In this document: positions 51,559 to 60,205 of the stretch, one piece after another
Position numbering within the stretch: the stretch's first letter is position 1
Layout: every line of letters starts with the position of its first letter
Origin: Iodobacter violaceini
Lineage (GTDB): Bacteria; Pseudomonadota; Gammaproteobacteria; Burkholderiales; Chitinibacteraceae
Direction of reading: 5' to 3'
Length of the DNA stretch: 64,000 bases
Assembly (NCBI RefSeq): GCF_011601265.1
Contig: NZ_JAAOLX010000009.1
Coordinates: forward strand, 62,001-126,000
The notes under the pieces: generated by a model
The model's database searches: none
What the model saw: the letters and a program-made list of their open reading frames with translations, nothing else
Told to the model about the DNA's origin: nothing
Made by a program: the position numbers and the translations under genes

Positions 51559-52428
51559 ATGCAATGGCAAGGAATTGTTGAATTTATCAGCGTGGCTGAA
51601 ACGCAAAGCTTTACGCTGGCAGCGCAAAAGCTGGAGATGTCGGTAGCGCAGGTTAGCCGCCAGGTCAGCGCGCTGGAGCAGCGCCTTGCCGCGCGCTTAT
51701 TGCACCGCACCACACGCAAAGTCAGCCTTACCGAGCAGGGCCAGCTCTATTATCAATACTGCCGCCCGCTGCTCGATGGCCTGCACGAGGCCGAGCTGGC
51801 GCTGCTGCAAACGCAAGACAAGCCGGTTGGTAAATTACGTATCACCGCGCCGGTTTACTATGGCGAAACCGTGGTGGCCCCCATCCTGCACCAGTACCTG
51901 ATTGATTTTCCCCAGCTCAATGCAGAATTACTGCTGGATAACCGCAAGGCCGATCTGGTGGCCGATCATATCGACCTGGCGATCCGGCTGGGGCCGATGG
52001 ATGAATCATCCCTGATGGTGACGCAGCTGGGCAGCCGTATCCACCATGTATGCGCATCGCCGCAATATTTAGATCAATATGGCACCCCGCATACGCTGGC
52101 CGAGCTAAAGCAACACCAGTGCTTGATTGGCGCGGTGAATATGTGGCGGTTTAAGGAAGGCATGCAGCACCGCGAAATATCCGTCAGCGGGCGTTTGCGT
52201 TGTAATAATGGCAGCAGCCTGGTACAGGCGGCGCTAAAAGGGCTGGGCTTGGTGCAATTGCCAGATTATTACGTCGATGCTTATTTGCAAAGCGGCCAGC
52301 TGATCAGCGTGCTCGAACCCTTTGCGCTCACAGACGGCATCTGGGCCATCTACCCCCGCAGCCGTTTTATCCCCCCCAAAGTCGGCCGCTTTATTGAGTA
52401 CTTGAAAGCGGCTTTATTGGCAGAATAA
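51559..52428 (+). CDS. LysR-family transcriptional regulator
   Basis: 289 residues. N-terminal winged helix (FISVAETQSFTLAAQKLEMSVAQVSRQVSALEQRL, about 8-45) and a C-terminal LysR substrate-binding domain (LRITAPVYYGETVVAPILHQYL; DLVADHIDLAIRLG; LVQAALKGLGLVQLPDYYVDAYL). This type (CrgA/DhcR-like, group with DIAIRLG) often regulates adjacent aldehyde or quinone detoxification genes; divergence from frmA makes that the best guess, with inducer unknown. The promoter region is occupied by repeat copy 4. Confidence 0.92.
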   Translation: MQWQGIVEFISVAETQSFTLAAQKLEMSVAQVSRQVSALEQRLAARLLHRTTRKVSLTEQGQLYYQYCRPLLDGLHEAELALLQTQDKPVGKLRITAPVYYGETVVAPILHQYLIDFPQLNAELLLDNRKADLVADHIDLAIRLGPMDESSLMVTQLGSRIHHVCASPQYLDQYGTPHTLAELKQHQCLIGAVNMWRFKEGMQHREISVSGRLRCNNGSSLVQAALKGLGLVQLPDYYVDAYLQSGQLISVLEPFALTDGIWAIYPRSRFIPPKVGRFIEYLKAALLAE

Positions 52429-52787
52429 AAAAACGGTAAAACCCAAACCTTGAGCCACGGAGGGCACGGAGTTTCACGGAGAAAATCTGGCTTTAAATTA
52501 AGCCACTTTCTTTAAACTTTAAACAAATTCAACCTGCCATTTGATTCAATACCTGCAAGCGGCGGTGGCAGACTGGGATAGCCATTAATTTAAAGCATGG
52601 CTGCAGTGCTGTTCACTTAAAGGTTTTGACCTTAGCCTCCCCCTTTGTAAAAGGGGGAAACAAGTACACCAAACTTCTATAGATGCTTATGCCCTCGAAG
52701 CCGAGTTAGAAAGCCTCATTCCCGAGAGCTTTTATAATTGATCCAGCCCAGCGACTGGATTCCCGCCTTGCGGGAATGACAGGATAG
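52429..52787. other. Noncoding stretch made of short dispersed repeats
   Basis: No gene. It holds an inverted CTCCGTG repeat (52451-52486), a CCCCCTTTGTAAAAGGGGG hairpin (within 52624-52658) and a GATTCCCGCCTTGCGGGAA hairpin (about 52758-52777). Confidence 0.6.
52624..52658. repeat. CCCCCTT-TAAAAGGGGG hairpin repeat, copy 1
   Basis: A 35-bp unit containing TTAGCCTCCCCCTT and GTAAAAGGGGGA. It recurs with two substitutions at 55973-56007; a decayed third copy lies at about 55925-55950. Confidence 0.65.
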
Positions 52788-53144
52788 TCAGCCCCCCGCC
52801 CGCTTCACCACCCAGCCCTTAGGCTTTAAGAATTCCAGCACCACATCGCAATGATCGCCCTGCACTTCAATCACGCCGTCTTTCACTGTGCCACCTGATC
52901 CGCAGCGGGTACGCAGCTGCTTAGCCAGCACGGCCAGCTCATCATCATCCAGCGGCACGCCTTTGATCAGCGTTACGCCCTTACCCTTGCGGCCCTTGGT
53001 TTCCCTGGAAACGCGCACCACACCATCGCCTGCCGGGCGTGGCTGTTTTTTACATATGCAGGCATCTTTGGGCTGGCTGCAGCCCGGGCACATCGTGCCG
53101 TGTTCGGTGGAATAAACAAGACCACCTAAAGCTTTTTTCATCAT
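52788..53144 (-). CDS. yciH: SUI1/YciH translation-factor-like protein
   Basis: 118 residues, bacterial homologue of eIF1. The N-terminus carries a cysteine motif (TMCPGCSQPKDACIC) and the SUI1 fold follows (VRVSRETKGRKGKGVTLIKGVP, LAKQLRTRCGSGGTVKDGVIEVQGDH, FLKPKGWVVKRAG). In bacteria YciH is proposed to influence initiation fidelity or inhibit translation under stress; this is family knowledge. Two adjacent ATG codons (53144, 53141) are possible. Confidence 0.92.
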   Translation of the reverse strand: MMKKALGGLVYSTEHGTMCPGCSQPKDACICKKQPRPAGDGVVRVSRETKGRKGKGVTLIKGVPLDDDELAVLAKQLRTRCGSGGTVKDGVIEVQGDHCDVVLEFLKPKGWVVKRAGG

Positions 53145-53313
53145 GATATTTTTAGGGTAGAAAACCAGACAGCGGCAGTCTAGCAGCCTGCAGCACTTTC
53201 GTGTTCATTGCGCGGTAAGAGGCCAACAGGCAATGCAAACGCACCGAAACCACGCAGGCCCGCTATTTCTGACTGATTTATGAATAAAAAATGACTAATT
53301 TATAGTAAGGGTG

Positions 53314-53342
53314 TTGACACACGGCCAGAGGGGTCGTATTAT
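53314..53342 (+). promoter_or_regulatory. Promoter of tRNA-Tyr
   Basis: TTGACA (53314-53319), 17-bp spacer, TATTAT (53337-53342), 12 bp before the mature tRNA 5' end. A near-consensus sigma-70 promoter. Confidence 0.85.
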
Positions 53343-53354
53343 TCGGGCCTCTGT

Positions 53355-53440
53355 GGGGGGGTTACCCCAGCGGTCAACGGGTCCGGACTGTAAATCCGGC
53401 GGCTAAGCCTTCGAAGGTTCGAATCCTTCCCCCCCCACCA
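53355..53440 (+). tRNA. tyrT: tRNA-Tyr (anticodon GUA)
   Basis: Acceptor arms G7 (53355-53361) and C7 (53430-53436), discriminator A and encoded CCA (53438-53440), D-stem ACCC/GGGT, anticodon stem CCGGA/TCCGG with loop CTGTAAA (GTA at 53390-53392), a long variable arm and GGTTCGAATCC. It stands alone rather than in the common Tyr-Gly-Thr-tuf cluster. Confidence 0.96.
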
Positions 53441-53452
53441 GAAACCAAAATC

Positions 53453-53478
53453 AACAGGCGCTCAGCCTGTTTTTTTTC
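53453..53478 (+). terminator. Terminator of tRNA-Tyr
   Basis: AACAGGC, GCTCA loop, GCCTGTT, followed by T-run, 12 bp after the tRNA. Confidence 0.88.
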
Positions 53479-53641
53479 GTCTGTACATTTCAGAATGTGA
53501 CCATTGCATACAGGCACAGCGCCACTCCTAGCGCGGATGCTTACCCCATAGGCGAAGCAAATTAATTTTGCATTAGCAAACAACGAAAAACGTGATTACC
53601 TAAAAAGATCTTTTTGAATTTAGTTGGCATCAAGCTCCCCC

Positions 53642-54442
53642 TCAAGACCTTCCCCACACCGCCCTTTCATTAACAAACTGATAGTAGCGCAGCAGCATAA
53701 TCTGGCCGCGCTTATCCAGGAGTGGCACAGGCACGGGGCCGAAAGTGGCGGAGCGTCTTACGATTTGCAGGGCGGCTGCATCCAGAGCAGGGTTACCCGA
53801 TGATTGCTCTAAAGTCAGCGATGCAATATTGCCATCACCATTGAGCACCAGCCTGAACTGCAAAGTGCCGAACATTGAGCGCCCATATTCATCTTTAGGG
53901 AAGTTCATTTGCCCGATTCGCTCTACCTTCTTGCGAATTTGCGGCTCCCAGATATTAAACAACGCCTGGGTATCCACACTTTGCTGGGCGCGGGTTGCGC
54001 CGTTTTCCTGCTGATCTTCTTCTCTTGGCTTTAAATCGGCATAACGAGTAATCAGCTCCGCAGGCTTACTACCCGGCTTGCCACTGAGCGCGTCCCCCAA
54101 ATCAATCTCCACTTCCTTACCTGGCACAGCTTTGGCAGCCACCTGGCTGGCCGGGCGTGCAGGCACGGAGTAATCTTTTTTCACCACAACTTTAGGCTTC
54201 GCTTTCGTCATAACCGGCGGCGGAGTAGGAACAGGCGTGGGTTCGGGCGTGGGCTTTGGGGCCGGAGCAGGTTTAGGCTGCAATTGCAGCTGAATTTCCT
54301 GGCTGCCCGCTTGCTGCGGCAATGCCTTTGGCCCGGCGGCAGGCAGCAGCAAAAATAAGAGATGCACAAGGATAGAAGCCGCTAAGCCGTACCACAGCCA
54401 GGACGAATGTCTTTGATAATCGTGTGATACGGCAATATTCAT
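53642..54442 (-). CDS. TonB-like energy transducer
   Basis: 266 residues. One N-terminal membrane anchor (LWYGLAASILVHLLFLLLPAA, with the TonB-type His), a long Pro-rich periplasmic spacer ([20 protein letters not shown]), and a C-terminal TonB domain with FGTLQFRLVLNGDGNIASLTLEQSSGNPALDAAALQIV. It should couple the proton motive force to outer-membrane receptors. No exbB/exbD is adjacent. The frame extends ten codons upstream, but MNIAVSHDYQ (ATG at 54442) gives a normal short cytoplasmic tail. It diverges from a ferric-reductase-like gene, which suggests iron uptake. Confidence 0.85.
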   Translation of the reverse strand: MNIAVSHDYQRHSSWLWYGLAASILVHLLFLLLPAAGPKALPQQAGSQEIQLQLQPKPAPAPKPTPEPTPVPTPPPVMTKAKPKVVVKKDYSVPARPASQVAAKAVPGKEVEIDLGDALSGKPGSKPAELITRYADLKPREEDQQENGATRAQQSVDTQALFNIWEPQIRKKVERIGQMNFPKDEYGRSMFGTLQFRLVLNGDGNIASLTLEQSSGNPALDAAALQIVRRSATFGPVPVPLLDKRGQIMLLRYYQFVNERAVWGRS

Positions 54443-54611
54443 AGCGCTCGGATAGAAAACTGTGCGAGGCATTCTACATAAGGCACAGCATGTATGGCAG
54501 TAAACTTATTTCATTCTTCAGCCCGCGCGCCATTAATACCCAAGCGCCTTAAGTTTCAATTCATATTCATAGCGCCCAATAGGGTCATTCATTCAAAGAC
54601 GAATACGCCCA

Positions 54612-55886
54612 ATGAAACCCTTACCGATACTCTTACTGATCAGCACCCTGCTCTACAGCCTGTGCAGCTATTTGCAAAACGGTATTCCTGCCAGCTATTG
54701 GGATTGGCGACATGAATTAGTGTTGCTCAGCGGCGTGCAGCTAATGACGGTGATGTCTGCCGCCATGCTGCTGGCCACCCGCCCCGCCTGGCTGGAAAAA
54801 CCCCTGCGCGGGCTGGATAAAATGTATGGCCTGCATAAGCAGCTGGGCATCGCGGCTGGTATTTTGCTGGCATCGCACTGGCTGATTAAATTATCCCCCA
54901 AGCTGGTTATGGCGATGGAATGGGCTGCCCCGCGCATCAAACGCAGTGGCAGCATTAAAGACCCGCTGGTTTCTTTTGCCAAAGATATGGGCGAATGGGC
55001 CGCATGGGCCGTGCTGGCGATGGTGATTTTGGCGCTGCTGCGCGCCGTGCCTTACCGCTTTTGGCGCAAAGTGCATAAGCTATTTGCACCGCTGTTTTTA
55101 ATGGGCGCGTTTCACGGCCTGATCCTTATGCCACGCAGCATGTGGCTGACGCCTGTGGGCGCACTGATGGCGGCGCTGCTGATAAGCGGATCAATCTGCG
55201 CGGTGTATTCACTGCTCGGCAAAATCGGCAAAAGCCGCCAGGTAAATGGCCACATCAGCCAGATCACCCCACTACCCGCCAATCAGCTGGAAGTAATTTG
55301 CCAGATGAACAGCAACTGGCCCGGCCACCAGGCAGGCCAGTTTGCCCTGGTCAGCTTTAATCCAGGCGAAGGCGCACACCCCTACACCATCGCCTCGGCC
55401 CCGCGCCAAAATGGCGAGCTGCGCTTTATTATTAAAGCGCTGGGCGATTACACCCGCACCCTGGCCCAGGATTTAAAAGTGGGCGGCGCAGTAACAACAG
55501 AAGGCCCTTACGGCTGCTTTGATGGCGGGGCCAACAGCCCCCGCCAGGCATGGATAGCAGGCGGCATCGGCGTAACGCCCTTTTTAGCATGGCTGGAAAG
55601 CCCGGATTTTAAAGGCCAGCAAATCGACTTTTACTACTGCGTAAAAAGCGCCAAAGATGCCGCCCGCCTGGCAGAAATCCAGGCCGCCTGCCAGGCCAAA
55701 AACCTGCACCTGCACCTGATAGAAAGCGACGCCGGCCAGCGCCTGAATATCGCCGAAATCCAGGCAGAAACACTCGGCGATATCTGGTACTGCGGCCCGC
55801 AAAGCCTGGGCAAAGCCATCGCCCAGCACCTGGCCCAAATGAGCAAACCACCGCGCTTTCACCACGAAGCATTTGCCATGCGCTAA
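54612..55886 (+). CDS. Ferric-reductase-like transmembrane flavoprotein
   Basis: 424 residues. The N-terminal half has about six hydrophobic helices with histidines in haem-ligand-like settings (GLHKQLGIAAGILLASHWLIKL; FWRKVHKLFAPLFLMGAFHGLIL), typical of the ferric reductase-like domain. The C-terminal half is a ferredoxin-reductase-type module: FAD site HPYTIASAPRQNGELRF, TTEGPYGCFDGG, and NAD(P) site WIAGGIGVTPFLAWL, ending WYCGPQSLGKAI. Predicted to move electrons from cytosolic NAD(P)H to an extracytoplasmic acceptor such as ferric iron. Pairing with the divergent tonB-like gene fits that role. Confidence 0.85.
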   Translation: MKPLPILLLISTLLYSLCSYLQNGIPASYWDWRHELVLLSGVQLMTVMSAAMLLATRPAWLEKPLRGLDKMYGLHKQLGIAAGILLASHWLIKLSPKLVMAMEWAAPRIKRSGSIKDPLVSFAKDMGEWAAWAVLAMVILALLRAVPYRFWRKVHKLFAPLFLMGAFHGLILMPRSMWLTPVGALMAALLISGSICAVYSLLGKIGKSRQVNGHISQITPLPANQLEVICQMNSNWPGHQAGQFALVSFNPGEGAHPYTIASAPRQNGELRFIIKALGDYTRTLAQDLKVGGAVTTEGPYGCFDGGANSPRQAWIAGGIGVTPFLAWLESPDFKGQQIDFYYCVKSAKDAARLAEIQAACQAKNLHLHLIESDAGQRLNIAEIQAETLGDIWYCGPQSLGKAIAQHLAQMSKPPRFHHEAFAMR

Positions 55887-55972
55887 AGATACGGCTTGAA
55901 ACACCCAGGCTTTTGCCCCTGGCCTATCCCTTAGTAAAAGGAGATTAAGGCCATTGCCATTCACTTTAGTGA

Positions 55973-56007
55973 TTTTGACTTTAGCCTCCCCCTTAGTAAA
56001 AGGGGGA
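55973..56007. repeat. CCCCCTT-TAAAAGGGGG hairpin repeat, copy 2
   Basis: Same 35-bp unit as 52624-52658 with two substitutions. A shortened, decayed version (TCCCTTAGTAAAAGGAGA) lies about 50 bp upstream, making a local pair. Confidence 0.65.
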
Positions 56008-56139
56008 TTGAGGGAGATTTGCTTTTGAATCAGCTTTCGCCCTTTTATCAAAAGAGGCAGCGCCAAATCCCCGAGTGCATTTGTCGGCGATCCGGCTATA
56101 CCGGCGGGCATACAAACCGCTCCTCTTACGCACCGCCGC

Positions 56140-56436
56140 TCAACGCCAGCGCAGCAAAACCCACACCAAAGCCGCGCAATTCACCAGCACCGTGGCCCAA
56201 AAAACCCGCAAAAACGCAGTCTTTTTAGATTTATGCCTGAGCACCCGCTGCGCCAGCAAAGCCCCAGGCCAGCCCCCCAACAGCGCCAGCAAATGCAAAG
56301 TGCGCTCCTCTGTACGCCAGCGATCATTCCTGGCGGCGGATTTATCCAGCGCGTAAGCAATAAAAGCCACAATGCTCACAGCCAAATAGCCGCCTGCAAT
56401 CCACCACGGCCAATTGCCCCCATCAAAAAACACCAT
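56140..56436 (-). CDS. DUF1294 membrane protein
   Basis: 98 residues with two to three hydrophobic segments and the DUF1294 core YALDKSAARNDRWRTEERTLHLLALLGGWPGALLAQRVLRHKSKK followed by FLRVFWATVLVNCAALVWVLL. Function of the family is unknown. The frame is open 26 codons upstream, but the ATG at 56436 is preceded by GGGAGTTGGG and gives MVFFDGGNWPWWIAGGY. It lies between the ferric-reductase-like gene and the CRISPR trailer. Confidence 0.8.
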   Translation of the reverse strand: MVFFDGGNWPWWIAGGYLAVSIVAFIAYALDKSAARNDRWRTEERTLHLLALLGGWPGALLAQRVLRHKSKKTAFLRVFWATVLVNCAALVWVLLRWR

Positions 56437-56604
56437 CCCAACTCCCTGCTTACGAGGCATATATAACTGCTGAATGAAAGGCGCAAGGGTAACTACATTT
56501 TGTAAGCCGAGCAAAAATCATTCCTTTCCAAACATGCTGTATATCAATCCCAATACCAAAACCCGTTTCTCTAAACAACGAATGCAAGCCAATTCCACGA
56601 CATA

Positions 56605-59512
56605 TTTCTGATCTGCCTGTGCGGCAGTGAACGACATCCCCGTTTAAATCGGGTGACAGATCGCTTTCTGAGCTGCCTGTGCGGCAGTGAACGTTGATAA
56701 TTGGTTGCGAACTCGGCAAAGTGTTTTCTGAGCTGCCTGTGCGGCAGTGAACTTGTGGGCGTGGGATCAAAGACTTCGGGTGTATTTCTGAGCTGCCTGT
56801 GCGGCAGTGAACCCGGGGGCGTCGGGCGGATTACCTGTGTTTTCTTTCTGAGCTGCCTGTGCGGCAGTGAACGGCGCAAGCCAAGTGCAGGCTGATTGGG
56901 ACAATTTCTGAGCTGCCTGTGCGGCAGTGAACTAGCTGTAACGCTCGATACTGTAATCGATATATTTCTGAGCTGCCTGTGCGGCAGTGAACAGCCGCCA
57001 ATGGCAGCGCTTTGTAAGTCGGCCTTTCTGAGCTGCCTGTGCGGCAGTGAACCACAAGAGGAGCTGGAAGCTTTGCCTTGTGTTTTTCTGAGCTGCCTGT
57101 GCGGCAGTGAACCTTGATTTCGTCGATGCTGCGCTGATTTATTTTTTCTGAGCTGCCTGTGCGGCAGTGAACGAGTACAAAATGCACCATTTCAACCCGC
57201 TCAGTTTCTGAGCTGCCTGTGCGGCAGTGAACCGCATGGCCGGCAATTCTGTCTGCCCGCCACTTTTCTGAGCTGCCTGTGCGGCAGTGAACAAGGAGGG
57301 GGTAATCAGATGGCACTAGGCTGTTTTCTGAGCTGCCTGTGCGGCAGTGAACGTCAATGCGGGGTAGCATGCTACCCGTTGATTTTTCTGAGCTGCCTGT
57401 GCGGCAGTGAACCCCATATGCGTAAGTCTTCGGGCGAAATTTCGTTTCTGAGCTGCCTGTGCGGCAGTGAACATGACGACGACGAAGGCAGCAGCGGCGG
57501 GGCTTTTCTGAGCTGCCTGTGCGGCAGTGAACCTGACTTACGACCGGCTAGGCCGCCCCTTGGCTTTCTGAGCTGCCTGTGCGGCAGTGAACCATTAGCT
57601 TTGGGGTGGTTCGCATAGCGCCTATTTCTGAGCTGCCTGTGCGGCAGTGAACTATATTGGATCAGATGGTTTGCACTTGAATACTTTCTGAGCTGCCTGT
57701 GCGGCAGTGAACGGTACGCCGATGGGTGACTTTATGGCTGCCGTTTTCTGAGCTGCCTGTGCGGCAGTGAACGCGCTGCGCTGTCGTAAAGCCACGGGCC
57801 TGCATTTCTGAGCTGCCTGTGCGGCAGTGAACCTTAAGCGCTTCGGCTTATGGATTCGCCTTTATTTCTGAGCTGCCTGTGCGGCAGTGAACGCGGAGGG
57901 TGCTGGTGCGGCGCAGGTAGCTCATTTCTGAGCTGCCTGTGCGGCAGTGAACAAATCAGAGTAGTTTTTCTGGAAAACAGCATCTTTCTGAGCTGCCTGT
58001 GCGGCAGTGAACGAAATTGGCCGGGGCATGAGCGTATTGGTATCTTTCTGAGCTGCCTGTGCGGCAGTGAACGCCCCGGCCATTACCTAAGCTTCGGCCA
58101 TTGTTTTCTGAGCTGCCTGTGCGGCAGTGAACCCTTCAGTGAGCATACGGGCGGCTTCCGTGCTTTTCTGAGCTGCCTGTGCGGCAGTGAACGATGCGAT
58201 CAACAATAAGAGTTATTACTTGGCTTTCTGAGCTGCCTGTGCGGCAGTGAACAATGCTGAAAAAACCATTTCAAGGGCGGGCATTTTCTGAGCTGCCTGT
58301 GCGGCAGTGAACCTGTTATCGATACGCTAAAATCCTCAGTTGCTTTTCTGAGCTGCCTGTGCGGCAGTGAACGTTAATTGGGCGAGTGTGGCTGATGATG
58401 TTGTTTTCTGAGCTGCCTGTGCGGCAGTGAACGATTGCGGAGAAGTAAATGTAACAGGCAGTCCTTTCTGAGCTGCCTGTGCGGCAGTGAACTTGGATGA
58501 CAGACCTGCTGCAGTCAAGCTCAGTTTCTGAGCTGCCTGTGCGGCAGTGAACCCTAAAAGCGATACCTCCGCGCAGCTTTAAAGTTTCTGAGCTGCCTGT
58601 GCGGCAGTGAACTGGTATTGATATCGCCGCTGGAACCAGTGCCTTTTCTGAGCTGCCTGTGCGGCAGTGAACTTCAGCATACAGGTGAAAACAATATCCC
58701 ATTATTTCTGAGCTGCCTGTGCGGCAGTGAACTGGATTTACGCCGGATCACCACTTCCCCGCTTTTTCTGAGCTGCCTGTGCGGCAGTGAACAAACAATT
58801 CTCAAATCTAAAAGATGAATTTGCTTTCTGAGCTGCCTGTGCGGCAGTGAACCTAGCAGGGCTATTTTGACGCATCCAGCTTTCTTTCTGAGCTGCCTGT
58901 GCGGCAGTGAACTCGCATTTCCAGGCGACTGGCCGGGCGTTCATTTTCTGAGCTGCCTGTGCGGCAGTGAACTTATCCAAGGCAGCCGCTGAGCTGCGCC
59001 GCTTTTTCTGAGCTGCCTGTGCGGCAGTGAACGTAAGCGGCTGGCCAGCTGCAAATTGCGCTTTTTTCTGAGCTGCCTGTGCGGCAGTGAACTGCGACCA
59101 TGAGTCAGGACGAATTTTCATGCATTTCTGAGCTGCCTGTGCGGCAGTGAACGCCACCTACCACGGGCGCAGTGCGGTGAAATGTTTCTGAGCTGCCTGT
59201 GCGGCAGTGAACTCCTAAACAAGCCAAGTGTCTGGGCTGCCATTTTTCTGAGCTGCCTGTGCGGCAGTGAACCATGATATCCAACATGTGCAAGAGCATC
59301 CTCATTTCTGAGCTGCCTGTGCGGCAGTGAACGGCGCTTTCGCGCAATGCAAAAAGCCCGTCTCTTTCTGAGCTGCCTGTGCGGCAGTGAACGCCGATTT
59401 GGTAGACCTGTACGGCCTGCCCAATTTCTGAGCTGCCTGTGCGGCAGTGAACGAGCGGGGGGAACTCAATTACTGGCGCGGTGATTTCTGAGCTGCCTGT
59501 GCGGCAGTGAAC
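56605..59512 (-). CRISPR. Type I-F CRISPR array, 49 repeats / 48 spacers
   Basis: 28-bp repeat, read on the minus strand as GTTCACTGCC-GCACAGGCAG-CTCAGAAA, with the CTGCC/GGCAG stem recognised by Cas6f. Spacing is exactly 60 bp throughout, so every spacer is 32 bp, typical of I-F. By eye all repeats are identical except the one at 56605-56632 (one substitution, reading GCAGATCAG instead of GCAGCTCAG). That marks the old, leader-distal end and puts the leader at 59513-59641. Array and cas genes share the minus strand. Open frames in both directions across the array are translation artefacts of the repeat. Confidence 0.99.
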
Positions 59513-59641
59513 AGTTGTTATTTAAACACATGTCTTTCATTGTTAAAGAACTTCCCTGCTTTCTCCCAAAAAACCCTTAATTTCACCCGCCCTTACAACC
59601 CATTTAAAATCAAAGAGTTACAAAAGCAGGTAAAAAGAGGG
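59513..59641 (-). promoter_or_regulatory. CRISPR leader
   Basis: 129 AT-rich bases between the cas6f stop and the first repeat; it should contain the array promoter and the integration signals for new spacers. A consensus IHF site lies inside. Confidence 0.8.
59608..59620. promoter_or_regulatory. IHF consensus match in leader
   Basis: AATCAAAGAGTTA fits WATCAANNNNTTR at every fixed position, 96 bp from the leader-repeat junction. IHF bends I-F leaders for spacer integration in Pectobacterium; its role here is inferred. Confidence 0.55.
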
Positions 59642-60196
59642 TTAAAAAACGGGAATGGTCGCTACAGGGCTTAGACCATAATCGCTGAATGTGCCTGCTA
59701 CCGCTTCAGCTTGCAAAGGGCCTTGCTGGATAAAGAGGCAAAACGATTGGGCAGTAGAATTACTTTTCATTTGAATAAAGGGCAACTTCAGCCTTGCTTC
59801 ATTCGCAAATGAAATACGTTCTAGCGCCTCTTGCTCACTTAGCCTGCCATTACGGACTGATCTGCGGCGCAGGCGTTCGGCACTGCTTTTTGCTTGCACT
59901 CTTTTAACCACCCTATGCTTTGCACTGGCAGGCACAGATAAAATGGCACTGGCTGTGGTGTAATCCCTCAGGCCTTTTAACCAGCTTTCTGCCATCAACT
60001 GCTCCAGCGCAGCGTGCTTGCCATGCAGCCGCAAGATGGGGCCCAAGGTTTTATCTGCCAGCGGAAAGCTCACCCCAATCTGCCCCTGCCCTACATCGGC
60101 CAAGGCGCGGTGCAGCTTGGCAAACAGGGCATTAAACAAGGTGGCCACCTCAAACTCGGGGTCGGGCAGCACCTTAATTTCCAGGTAGTGATCCAT
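59642..60196 (-). CDS. cas6f: Cas6f (Csy4) crRNA endoribonuclease
   Basis: 184 residues. Cleaves the repeat hairpin of the pre-crRNA and stays bound to the 3' handle. The catalytic histidine is exactly His29 (FNALFAKLHRALADVG), as in the Pseudomonas enzyme. The arginine-rich helix (RVQAKSSAERLRRRSVRNGR, about 98-117) would sit in the RNA major groove; serines near MKSNSTAQSF occupy the second catalytic region. N-terminus MDHYLEIKVLPDPEF is typical. Last cas gene before the leader, 9 bp after cas7f. Confidence 0.95.
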   Translation of the reverse strand: MDHYLEIKVLPDPEFEVATLFNALFAKLHRALADVGQGQIGVSFPLADKTLGPILRLHGKHAALEQLMAESWLKGLRDYTTASAILSVPASAKHRVVKRVQAKSSAERLRRRSVRNGRLSEQEALERISFANEARLKLPFIQMKSNSTAQSFCLFIQQGPLQAEAVAGTFSDYGLSPVATIPVF

Positions 60197-60205
60197 GCCA
60201 GCCCC

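Noticed and set aside
57989-58104. Neighbouring spacers sharing TGGCCGGGGC in opposite orientation, as if from one protospacer region
   Set aside because: Only ten bases match and flanking bases differ; chance similarity in GC-rich spacers is likely.
56571-59347. Many open frames across the CRISPR array in both strands (repeating FLSCLCGSE or VHCRTGSSE)
   Set aside because: They arise because the 60-bp period is a multiple of three and the repeat lacks stops in several frames; there are no ribosome sites and the translation is simply the repeat.
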